Origin: an uncultured Bacilli bacterium
GTDB lineage: Bacteria; Bacillota_I; Bacilli_A; RF39; UBA660
Length of the DNA: 41,621 nucleotides
NCBI GenBank assembly: GCA_947588895.1
Contig: CANQBF010000007.1
Span: 1-41,621, forward strand
Direction: 5' to 3'
Below the pieces are notes generated by a model. It did no database searches and had not been told where the DNA came from. It saw only the letters and a program-made list of their open reading frames with translations. Shown here one piece after another: positions 18,215-26,931 of the stretch; within the stretch, counting starts at the first letter, position 1; every line of letters starts with the position of its first letter. The position numbers were made by a program, and so were the translations under genes.

Positions 18215-19995
18215 TGAATAAGAATGAAATTGCTCCAAAAGGAATGGAGTTTAAACCTACTGAATTTCGTATTGGTGGTAAATATTCCACTATAATGACC
18301 ATAATTACTTTTCCAAAAAATATTTATGTTGGATATTTATCTGATATAACTAATATATCTGGAGTAAAAGTTGTTATCAAACATATTCCAATTCAATTTG
18401 AAATATTAAGAAAAATGATTAATAAAGAAGTTGCTGATTTAAAGACAAGACATCAATCTGAAAAAGACCAAACAATGGCTGAAAAGATACGTCAAGATTA
18501 TGAATCACTTGAACAATTTGTTAGTATGCTTGCTGCAACTCAAGCTCGAATATTTGATTTTCAAATGCATTTAATGATAACTGCTAATAGTAAAGAAGAA
18601 TTAGAAATTAAAAAGATGGAAGTTAAAAGTTATTTAAATGCTTTAGGTATGGGTGGAATATCTTTAATGTTTGAACAAGAAAAAGTTTTAAAAAGTATTG
18701 TACCTATTTTTGGCAAACAAGATATTGAAACAAGAATTGGAACCCCAATTCCATCAATAACAATGGCAGCGATGTATCCTTTTGTTTTTGATAGTATTAA
18801 AGATCCAGGTAATTCATGTTTATTTGGAATGGACTTTTCTGGTGGTGTAGTCTTATTTAATCAATTTTTATATCAAATAAAAAAAGAAAATAATCGTAAT
18901 AATGCTAATATTATCTTACTTGGTACATCAGGAAGTGGTAAATCAACGGCAGCTAAATTGCTTTTAAGAACGCATATTAGAAATGGTTGTAAAATTGTTG
19001 CTATTGACCCAGAAGGTGAACTTGGGGATATGACAAGAGCCTTTGGTGGTGACTTCTTAGATTTAGGTAAAGGTGGAGAATTTGGAATGATTAATCCACT
19101 TGAAATCGTTGTAGATGTTGATGAAGAAGAAATTAATCAAGGACTTGGATATACTGTTTTAACTCGTACTTTACAACAATTAAAAGCCTTTATGAAATAT
19201 TATAATCCATCAATTGAAGAAGATGTTTTAACATTATTTAGTGAAGTAGTACAAGATACTTATAAAAGATATAAAATTGATTATAATACTGATTTTACTA
19301 AACTTACAAGTGGTATGTTCCCAACTTTTGATGATGTATATGCAACCATTAAAGGAAGATTATTATCCATGGTTGATGCGACACATGAACGTGATGTAAT
19401 GGAAAGACTAGAACTTAAAATAAGACCTTTAGTTCAAGAATTAAGGTATTATTTTACTGGACATACTACCATTCAAATTAATAGTGATTTTATAGTATTT
19501 AATATAAAAGAATTAATGAATAGTGATGAAAATATTAAAAATGCTTTATTCTTTAACATTTTAAAATATGCTTGGGGCTTATGTTTAGATAAAGATGTTA
19601 ATACCATTATGATGGTTGATGAAGCCCATGTTTTACTTGCATCTCATAATGAACTAGGAGCTGAATTCTTAGCCCAAATTCAAAGACGTAGTCGTAAGTA
19701 TAACACAGGTACAATAATTATTACCCAACAACCAACAGACTTTGCCTCACCAACAATTATTCAACATGGAAAAGCTATATTTGATAACGCATCATATTAT
19801 TTAGTAATGTCACTTAGAAAACAAGCTGTTGATGATTTAGCTCAATTAATTGATTTAAATGAAAGTGAAAAAGAAAGTATTAAAGTGTACCCACAAGGTC
19901 AAGGATTATTTATATGTGGTAATAGAAGAATGCGAATAAGTGTTGTTGTAACTCAAGAAGAATTAGATTCATTTGGCTCAGGTGGTGGATATTAA
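18214..19995 (+). CDS. VirB4/TrsE-like type IV secretion ATPase
   Basis: Walker A GTSGSGKSTAAKLLLR, DPEGELGDM, Walker B TIMMVDEAHVLL, RRSRKYNTGTIIITQQPTDF. Confidence 0.93.
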   Translation: MNKNEIAPKGMEFKPTEFRIGGKYSTIMTIITFPKNIYVGYLSDITNISGVKVVIKHIPIQFEILRKMINKEVADLKTRHQSEKDQTMAEKIRQDYESLEQFVSMLAATQARIFDFQMHLMITANSKEELEIKKMEVKSYLNALGMGGISLMFEQEKVLKSIVPIFGKQDIETRIGTPIPSITMAAMYPFVFDSIKDPGNSCLFGMDFSGGVVLFNQFLYQIKKENNRNNANIILLGTSGSGKSTAAKLLLRTHIRNGCKIVAIDPEGELGDMTRAFGGDFLDLGKGGEFGMINPLEIVVDVDEEEINQGLGYTVLTRTLQQLKAFMKYYNPSIEEDVLTLFSEVVQDTYKRYKIDYNTDFTKLTSGMFPTFDDVYATIKGRLLSMVDATHERDVMERLELKIRPLVQELRYYFTGHTTIQINSDFIVFNIKELMNSDENIKNALFFNILKYAWGLCLDKDVNTIMMVDEAHVLLASHNELGAEFLAQIQRRSRKYNTGTIIITQQPTDFASPTIIQHGKAIFDNASYYLVMSLRKQAVDDLAQLIDLNESEKESIKVYPQGQGLFICGNRRMRISVVVTQEELDSFGSGGGY

Positions 19996-20017
19996 ACTAG
20001 GGTAACCTAGTTTTTTT
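19994..20017 (+). terminator. Rho-independent terminator after virB4-like gene
   Basis: AAACTAGG-GTAA-CCTAGTTT with T run. Confidence 0.75.
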
Positions 20018-20056
20018 CACGTTTAGCTTTAATTTAACTTATAATTATGCTAGAAT

Positions 20057-22027
20057 ATGTACGTAGGTGGTTTCTTTATGCAATATGATAGAATTATTGA
20101 TAAAGCAAAAAAATTAGGATTAAATACGGATAATATTGAAACTAAAGAAGCAAAAGTAAAAGCTATTGCTGGTGCTTTAAATTTCAAGAATTTTAATATT
20201 GATAAAGATTTAAATACTTTAGAAACCAAATTGGATAATAATATATACGAAAAAGAAAAAGAAGCAAAGATAAATCAAGTTGAAGATTTATATGATAATT
20301 TTCATAAAATTCGTAAAAATACTGAAGATGATGACTATGTAGAAAATGATAATAATAATACTGAAGATATAAATGAAGATGATGATTATGAAGAACATCA
20401 AACGCCAAGAAAAATTAAAAATGAAGAAGATAATTATGATGATTTAGAAAGAAATGCTAATAATAGAGAAAATAGAATTAGTAATATTAAAGATAAATTA
20501 AAAAATACGCCATCATCAGTAAAACCAAATGTACCCGTTTCAAGTGCAGGAACTGGTGCTGCAAGTGTTACTGGTGCAGGTGCCGCCGCGGGTGCAGGTA
20601 CTGCTGCTGGAGCTGGAGCCGCCGCAACTGGTACTACTGCTGCTGGAGCTGCAACTGCGAGTGCAGGTGCTGCTGCAACTGGTGGAATAGCTGCTGCTAT
20701 TGCTCCTGCTTTACCGGTTATTTTAATTATTGTAGGTATATTATTATTAATAATTATAATTGTAATAATTTTTATTAAATTAAATGATAATGTAAGTAAT
20801 AGTTATATAAATAGTTGTGATGGGATGTCTTTATCGCAAACATCACTTAATAAAAGCGAATTTGTTGAAAAATTAACAGCATATTATGCCGAAAGTGAAA
20901 GACCTGGTGCTAAAATTTTTATTGATAATGCTGAAACAATATATGAATTATCAACTAATAATGGAATTAATCCTGAGTTAGTGGTTATAAGAGCTAATAG
21001 AGAAGGTTTTTCACCAAGTGGAAATGCTGATGCCTTAAGTAGTAATCCAAGTTTAGCTGAATATTATAATTATTGGGGATTAGGTTGTAATAATACAATT
21101 AATAGTTTAAGTGAATGTTCTAATTATGAATCTTTTGAAGACGGACTATTAGGATTTATTAATAATTTATTAGATCATGGATATGTAACAGTTTCTGATA
21201 TGATGTCTAAATACTCTAGTATAGGTGAATTTTGGTATAATCCTGGAAATTCTGGATTAGGTGGATGTTATTATTTTGATTATATGAAAGAATACATGAG
21301 TGAAGATAGAGTTAAGATTGTTGAAAATGCTTGTTCACTTGGAAATAAATGTGAAAAGAATGCTAATGAAAATTGTGTAAAGACAACTGATGAAGATAAA
21401 AAAGCTTATACTAAATATCAAGTATCTAAAATGGTTGCAGATAGAGAAACGATATTCGGTATACCAGCAGATGTTTGTAATCTTAATGCTGAAGGATGTA
21501 CCATTTATGGTCAAAATGATCCAAGATGGAATCAATTACCACTTGGAAGGGGTAATACAGGTACACTAATGGGCTCATATGGTTGTGCAGTTACATCTTT
21601 AGCAATTGCTATTTCTTGTTCAGGTACTGAAGTTACGATTCCAAATTTTGATGCTGGTGAATTTGTCAAAGCTTTAAATCAATATGGTTGTTTTGATTCT
21701 AGTGGTCAAATAAATTGGAGATGTGCAGGTATTCAAGAAGTGGCTCCAAATATTACATTTATAGATAGTTTTGATACTAGAGAAAAAAGTGATGCACAAA
21801 TTATTAATGAAGTAAATTCTTATGATCCAAATCAATATTTCGTTTTATTACATTATTTTAATAATGAACATAAAAAAGGTCACTTTGTTGTATACACATC
21901 TACAAGTGGTAAATATTTTACAGTTAAAGATCCAGCAAGTGGTGGTATTGTTAATAATATTTTAGTAAGTGATGTAGTCGCATATAAAGTATTTAGTTAT
22001 AAAGGAGTAGACAATGGACAAGAGTAA
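20057..22027 (+). CDS. VirB1-like bifunctional cell-wall protein: Ala/Gly-rich region, TM, lysozyme/glucosaminidase-like domain, C39-like cysteine peptidase domain (likely start ATG 20078)
   Basis: TM ALPVILIIVGILLLIIIIVIIFI; lysozyme-like NAETIYELSTNNGINPELVVIRANREGF...NYWGLGCNN; C39_2-like YGQNDPRWNQLPLGRGNTGTLMGSYGCAVTSLAIAIS...GHFVVYTSTSGKYFTVKDPASGG. Confidence 0.75.
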   Translation: MYVGGFFMQYDRIIDKAKKLGLNTDNIETKEAKVKAIAGALNFKNFNIDKDLNTLETKLDNNIYEKEKEAKINQVEDLYDNFHKIRKNTEDDDYVENDNNNTEDINEDDDYEEHQTPRKIKNEEDNYDDLERNANNRENRISNIKDKLKNTPSSVKPNVPVSSAGTGAASVTGAGAAAGAGTAAGAGAAATGTTAAGAATASAGAAATGGIAAAIAPALPVILIIVGILLLIIIIVIIFIKLNDNVSNSYINSCDGMSLSQTSLNKSEFVEKLTAYYAESERPGAKIFIDNAETIYELSTNNGINPELVVIRANREGFSPSGNADALSSNPSLAEYYNYWGLGCNNTINSLSECSNYESFEDGLLGFINNLLDHGYVTVSDMMSKYSSIGEFWYNPGNSGLGGCYYFDYMKEYMSEDRVKIVENACSLGNKCEKNANENCVKTTDEDKKAYTKYQVSKMVADRETIFGIPADVCNLNAEGCTIYGQNDPRWNQLPLGRGNTGTLMGSYGCAVTSLAIAISCSGTEVTIPNFDAGEFVKALNQYGCFDSSGQINWRCAGIQEVAPNITFIDSFDTREKSDAQIINEVNSYDPNQYFVLLHYFNNEHKKGHFVVYTSTSGKYFTVKDPASGGIVNNILVSDVVAYKVFSYKGVDNGQE

Positions 22028-22847
22028 ATTAAAGATTATTGGGTTCTTATTTGGAGGTTTATTTATTGTTTGTATATTAGTATTATTATTGAATAATCCC
22101 TTAAATGATAATAATACTAATACTCCTAGTTATGAAAATAATAATGACAATAATAGTAATGTTAATCCATCAACTCCAAAGATATATGATTATCTTATTA
22201 TAAGTAATACCGATATGTTTAGAGTAGATAATGGTAAATTTAAAAGATTAGATAAATTACAAAATGTTAGTCAACAATTCTATACTTATGTTGATGGAAG
22301 ATATTTAGGTAAATATAATTTAAAATTAGGTAAAGTATGGAATTTATTTAATAATAATGGTAAATATGTTAGTTACGAGGGAAATTTATTTGCTTACACA
22401 GGAAATGATTTAAATATTAATGTTAGAAATATTGAATATACTACTATTAATAATAGTGATTTAAATGAAATTATTAATGAAATGGGAATGAAGATTGATA
22501 TAAATACTTTATTTATTAATGAAAAAATAAGTGTTGATATTGATAGTAATGGTATAGTAGATGAAATAATATCAGTATCTAATGCTGAAATTAGTGATAA
22601 TAATAATTTAGATAAATATTTTAATTTAGTTTATGTTAAATTAAATGGAATAAAAGAAGTTATAATAAAAGAAGATATAGCTATAGAAGATTTAATGAAA
22701 TCTCCTAGTTATCATATAAATTACTTATTAAATATAAATAATATCAATAGTATTTTAATTGAAGAAGGATATTTTTCAGAAGGTGGAAATACTAAAAATA
22801 TTATGTATCAATTAATTGATGATAAATTTACATTAATTGTAAAATAA
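22014..22847 (+). CDS. Membrane-anchored extracytoplasmic protein of the locus, unknown function
   Basis: N-terminal TM KIIGFLFGGLFIVCILVLLL, Asn-rich linker; overlaps the preceding gene by 14 nt. Confidence 0.7.
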   Translation: MDKSKLKIIGFLFGGLFIVCILVLLLNNPLNDNNTNTPSYENNNDNNSNVNPSTPKIYDYLIISNTDMFRVDNGKFKRLDKLQNVSQQFYTYVDGRYLGKYNLKLGKVWNLFNNNGKYVSYEGNLFAYTGNDLNINVRNIEYTTINNSDLNEIINEMGMKIDINTLFINEKISVDIDSNGIVDEIISVSNAEISDNNNLDKYFNLVYVKLNGIKEVIIKEDIAIEDLMKSPSYHINYLLNINNINSILIEEGYFSEGGNTKNIMYQLIDDKFTLIVK

Positions 22848-22941
22848 ACTTTATTTTACATAATATTTGCTATATAATATTAACTGTTTTATAAGTTATT
22901 TTTATAGACTTTGTTATTACGATTTGATAAAATATTATTAG

Positions 22942-25185
22942 TTGGGGATGATTGTTTTGAAGTTTAAAGTTGAGCCTAAAGATTGGTTAATATTTGTACT
23001 TTATTGTATAATTTTGTTATATTTAGTAGCACTTGCAGTGTCTAATTTATTTAGTTTAATGAAAACTGGTACTTTTTCAGGCTTTTTACCTATTAGTGCT
23101 TTTTCTAAAGAATATATTGGATTTACTATTTTTGGCTTTATTGGAGCATTAGTTTTTATTTTTACGAGTGTTTCTGATTATATTTTTAGTAAAGAAAAAG
23201 GCAAAGGTGTTGGTCTTAAGATAACTGATGAAAAACCAAGTGATGGTTATGCTAGATGGGCTAAAGATAAAGAAATAAAAGAGGGAACAGGAGTAGAAAA
23301 GATTATACCAACTGAAAAAAATTTAAATGCTGCTGGTATACCTCTTATTAATAATGGTAAAGAAATATGGGTAGATAATGGTTCATATCACAATTTGGTT
23401 ATAGGTTCTACTGGTTCAGGTAAAACTGAAAATTTAGTTTTTCCAATGGTTAATATTTTAGCTAAAAAAGGTGAAAGTATGATTATTACTGACCCTAAAG
23501 GTGAAATATATAAGAAAACAGCTGAAAATTTAAAAGAACGTGGTTATAATGTTATTGTTTTAAATTTTAGAGAGCCAACAAAAGGAAATGCTTGGAATCC
23601 TTTAGCATTACCATATCAATATTATAAAGAAGGTAATAATGATAAAGCTACAGAATTACTAGAAGATATATCTTTAAACATTTTATATGATCCAAATAAT
23701 AAGAGTGATAGTGATTTCTGGGAGAAAGGTGCTGCTGATTATTTTTCAGGATTAGCTTTAGGTTTATTCCAAGATGCGACTGAAAAGCAAGTAAATTTAA
23801 ATAGTATTAATTACATGAGTAATGTTGGTGAAGAAAGATATGCTACAAGTAATTATATTAAAGAATACTTTAATATGAAAGGTAAAGATTCTAATGCTTA
23901 TATGTTTGCTAATACAGTAATTAATGCACCTAGTGATACTAAAGGTGGATTACTTTCTACATTTAGTCAAAAAATAAGAATGTTCTCAACCAAAGAAAAT
24001 TTATCAGAAATGTTATCATATAGTGACTTTGATATGCGTTCAATTGGTAAAGAAAAAACTGCTGTATTTATGATTATTCATGATGAAAAGAAAACATATC
24101 ATAGTTTAATGACTATCTTTATCAAACAATGTTATGAAACATTAATTGATGTTGCTCAAAGTAATGGTGGAAAACTTCAATATAGAACAAATTTTATTCT
24201 TGATGAATTTGCTAATATGCCACCACTTAAAGACGTTGATAGTATGGTTTCTGCTGCTCGTAGTAGAGATATTCGTTTTACGTTTATTATTCAAAACTAT
24301 GCCCAATTAAATGATATTTATGGGGAAAATGTTGCTCAAGTTATAAGAGGTAACTGTGGTAATTTAATTTATTTAATTAGTACAGAATTAAAAGCTTTGG
24401 AAGAAATAAGTAAAATGTGTGGAGAAGTTAAATCAAAAGATAAAGATAAAACAGCATCAACTCCATTAATAACAATTAGTGATTTGCAAAAATTAAAATT
24501 AGGAGATGCAATAATTATTAGATTACGTACTAGTCCTTTTAAAACAAAATATACTCCTAACTTTAAAATTAATTGGGGAGAAGATTATCCTGAAGGTACT
24601 TATCCAGAAAGAAAAATGCAAACTATTGAGTTATTCGATTTAAAGAAATTTGTTACTGAACAAAAATCAAAAATGATGATGAATAATCCAATGGGAAGTA
24701 ATCCTGGCATGCCATTTTCTGGTGGTATGGGTGGAGGCTTTAATCCATTTAGTAATATGGGTATGGGAATGCCTTCAAGTCCATTTGGCTTTGGGGGAAT
24801 GAATGAACCTAAAGAATTTAATAGTCCAAATAAAAATCCTCTTAATGAACCAAATTCATTAGGAGGAGGTCTTAAAGATTTAGATATCGATGCCATGATG
24901 CGTGATATTGATAAAAAATTACAAGAATTAGATGAAGAAGAAAAACGTCAAAAAGAAAAGTTAAAAGCTCAAAATGCTGAATTAATGTCTAATGCAACTA
25001 AAGAAACAAATTCTATTTTAGATAAAATAAAAGAAGAAGAGGAAGCTGAGTTATTAGATACATCGAATGAAGCTCCTAAAGAAGAACCAAAAGTTAATGT
25101 TGATGTTAATAGTGTAATTGTTAATGAAAATGTTATAACTGATGATGAATTCTTTGATGATTTCTTTAGTGATGAAGATAATTAA
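22942..25185 (+). CDS. VirD4/TraG-family coupling ATPase with low-complexity C-terminus
   Basis: N-terminal TMs; GSTGSGKTENLVFPMVN Walker A; DPKGEIYKKTAENLKERGYNVIVLNFREP..WNPL; ILDEFANMPPLKDVDSMVSAARSRDIRFTFIIQNYAQL; Met/Gly/Pro-rich then acidic tail. Confidence 0.93.
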   Translation: MGMIVLKFKVEPKDWLIFVLYCIILLYLVALAVSNLFSLMKTGTFSGFLPISAFSKEYIGFTIFGFIGALVFIFTSVSDYIFSKEKGKGVGLKITDEKPSDGYARWAKDKEIKEGTGVEKIIPTEKNLNAAGIPLINNGKEIWVDNGSYHNLVIGSTGSGKTENLVFPMVNILAKKGESMIITDPKGEIYKKTAENLKERGYNVIVLNFREPTKGNAWNPLALPYQYYKEGNNDKATELLEDISLNILYDPNNKSDSDFWEKGAADYFSGLALGLFQDATEKQVNLNSINYMSNVGEERYATSNYIKEYFNMKGKDSNAYMFANTVINAPSDTKGGLLSTFSQKIRMFSTKENLSEMLSYSDFDMRSIGKEKTAVFMIIHDEKKTYHSLMTIFIKQCYETLIDVAQSNGGKLQYRTNFILDEFANMPPLKDVDSMVSAARSRDIRFTFIIQNYAQLNDIYGENVAQVIRGNCGNLIYLISTELKALEEISKMCGEVKSKDKDKTASTPLITISDLQKLKLGDAIIIRLRTSPFKTKYTPNFKINWGEDYPEGTYPERKMQTIELFDLKKFVTEQKSKMMMNNPMGSNPGMPFSGGMGGGFNPFSNMGMGMPSSPFGFGGMNEPKEFNSPNKNPLNEPNSLGGGLKDLDIDAMMRDIDKKLQELDEEEKRQKEKLKAQNAELMSNATKETNSILDKIKEEEEAELLDTSNEAPKEEPKVNVDVNSVIVNENVITDDEFFDDFFSDEDN

Positions 25186-25209
25186 AGTGTATTAATTTAC
25201 ACTTTTTTT
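25184..25209 (+). terminator. Rho-independent terminator at the end of the secretion locus
   Basis: AAAGTGTA-TTAATT-TACACTTT followed by T run. Confidence 0.7.
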
Positions 25210-25210
25210 A

Positions 25211-25250
25211 TTGTATAAGAAAACCCCTAACTAGGGGCTTTCTTATACAA
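25211..25250. terminator. Strong bidirectional hairpin between convergent genes
   Basis: TTGTATAAGAAA A CCCCT AACT AGGGG C TTTCTTATACAA: 12-bp and 5-bp perfectly paired arms. Confidence 0.75.
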
Positions 25251-25267
25251 TAATATTTTTCTAATAA

Positions 25268-26464
25268 CTAGAGAGACAACCAATTAGATATATCTATAAT
25301 TTGAATTCCTTCATATTGAAAGTTGTCATGATTAGTTCTTGCTATTATCATTTTTGGATACGCATCTTTTATTTTTAATAATGGTTCTACTTCACGTTTA
25401 AATGTGTCACTTTCAAAGTTATTGCCAATGTTATCAGCCACTTGAATATAAATTTTCTCATTCCTTTTCATTGCGACAAAATCAATTTCTTTTTCATATA
25501 AAACACCAACATATATTTCATATCCTCTTCTAATTAATTCCATTGCAACTATATTTTCATAGATATTACCATAATTCATATTCTTTGTACCTTGAATAGC
25601 ATATTTTACTGCATGGTCTGATAAATAATACTTATCTTGGGTAGATAAATATTTTTTGCCTTGAATATCATATCTTCTAACTTTATAAAATGCAAAAGAT
25701 TCACATAAATATTTAATATAAGTTCCTACTGTTTTATCATTAATATCCATTTTAAAAGTATTTAACGTATCAGTGATACTTCTATAGGAAGTAAGTCTAG
25801 CAATATTATCTATTAAAAAATCACTAATACTATCTAATAATGGAATATTTTGTATTTTGTTTCTTTGAACTATATCTCTTACAATCATGGTCTTATAAAC
25901 ATCAGCAATATAATTATATTTTTTATCTAATTCATTGTATAAATATGAACCAGAAAATCCACCTTCTAAAACATATCTATTAAAATTTTCTTCATTATTT
26001 TTTAAATCAAAGTATAGAAGAAATTCTTGATATGAAAAAGGATATACTTGAATACTATAAGTTCTTCCTGTAAATAGAGTAGCTAAATCACTTGATAAAA
26101 GAAATGCATTAGAACCAGTTATATAAATATCATATTTATTTTCAGCATGAAAATTATTAATTGCTTTTTCGAAATCATTACACATTTGAACTTCATCAAT
26201 CATAATAAAATTATTCTTTTTAGAATCATATTTGTTAGATACGTATTCAATTAATTCTTTATATTGTTTTAAGTTATCAAATTTATCAAGATTATAATCT
26301 ATATAAATAATATTAGAATTATTATCATTTGATTTAACATAATCTATAAACATATTAAGTAATTGGGATTTTCCACTACGTCTAACACCAGTAATTACTT
26401 TTATATCAGGTGTTCCCATAACATCAATTAAATCATTCAAATACTTTCTTTTAATTATTTTCAT
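25268..26464 (-). CDS. AAA (AAA_14) ATPase with DUF4143-type C-terminal domain
   Basis: MKIIKRKYLNDLIDVMGTPDIKVITGVRRSGKSQLLNMF; IMIDEVQMCNDFEKAINNFH; YITGSNAFLLSSDLATLFTGRTYSIQVYPFSYQEF; C-terminal DFVAMKRNEKIYIQVA. Confidence 0.9.
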   Translation of the reverse strand: MKIIKRKYLNDLIDVMGTPDIKVITGVRRSGKSQLLNMFIDYVKSNDNNSNIIYIDYNLDKFDNLKQYKELIEYVSNKYDSKKNNFIMIDEVQMCNDFEKAINNFHAENKYDIYITGSNAFLLSSDLATLFTGRTYSIQVYPFSYQEFLLYFDLKNNEENFNRYVLEGGFSGSYLYNELDKKYNYIADVYKTMIVRDIVQRNKIQNIPLLDSISDFLIDNIARLTSYRSITDTLNTFKMDINDKTVGTYIKYLCESFAFYKVRRYDIQGKKYLSTQDKYYLSDHAVKYAIQGTKNMNYGNIYENIVAMELIRRGYEIYVGVLYEKEIDFVAMKRNEKIYIQVADNIGNNFESDTFKREVEPLLKIKDAYPKMIIARTNHDNFQYEGIQIIDISNWLSL

Positions 26465-26497
26465 AATAATTCATCACCTCTAATAATATTATATCAT

Positions 26498-26538
26498 TCA
26501 TTTCGCAAAAATCAATTTTTTTGATTTTTGCGAAATGA
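26498..26538. repeat. Perfect 18-bp inverted repeat (5-nt spacer) upstream of the AAA/DUF4143 gene
   Basis: TCATTTCGCAAAAATCAA-TTTTT-TTGATTTTTGCGAAATGA. Confidence 0.9.
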
Positions 26539-26642
26539 AAAGCTATTAAAAATTTATTTGAAAACTTATAATATTTAATAATTTTTTGGGTATTAATAAT
26601 TTTTATAAAAAATAAATAAACATAAATTATAATGGTGATAAG

Positions 26643-26900
26643 ATGAAATCTATTAAAGAAATAGATTATAATCCATCAATGGGAGTATTAATTGATGTTA
26701 AAGACCCAATTACATATAAAGAAAAACATAATCCCTATAGTATAAATATTTATTATGATAAATTATTAATGAATCATAAAACTTTATTAAATAAAAATAC
26801 TAAATATTATATAATTTGTGATAAGGGTCATAAAAGTAAACAAGCTGTTAGAATACTTTCATTTTACGGTTATGATGTAACATATGTCATAAATTCGTGA
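26643..26900 (+). CDS. Rhodanese-like domain protein
   Basis: VLIDVKDPITYKEKHNPYSINIYYDKL...KYYIICDKGHKSKQAVRILSFYGYDVTYV; Cys-containing active-site-like loop. Confidence 0.8.
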   Translation: MKSIKEIDYNPSMGVLIDVKDPITYKEKHNPYSINIYYDKLLMNHKTLLNKNTKYYIICDKGHKSKQAVRILSFYGYDVTYVINS

Positions 26901-26931
26901 ATTTTGTCCATACTTATATTATAATGAATAT

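Noticed and set aside
20193-20408. 71-aa minus-strand ORF in the VirB1-like gene (and 21335-21535)
   Set aside because: Antisense of Asp/Glu-rich coding sequence giving His/Tyr/Leu-rich artefacts.
22838-22860. TGTAAAATAAACTTTATTTTACA palindrome over a stop codon
   Set aside because: Perfect dyad but no downstream T run, so not called as a terminator; may be chance in A/T-rich sequence.
24600-24896. 98-aa minus-strand Pro/Gly/Leu-rich ORF
   Set aside because: Antisense of the low-complexity VirD4 tail.
2406-25185. Interpretation as an integrative conjugative element
   Set aside because: No relaxase, integrase, excisionase, tRNA attachment site or flanking direct repeats seen in the window; kept only as an alternative to test with flanking sequence.
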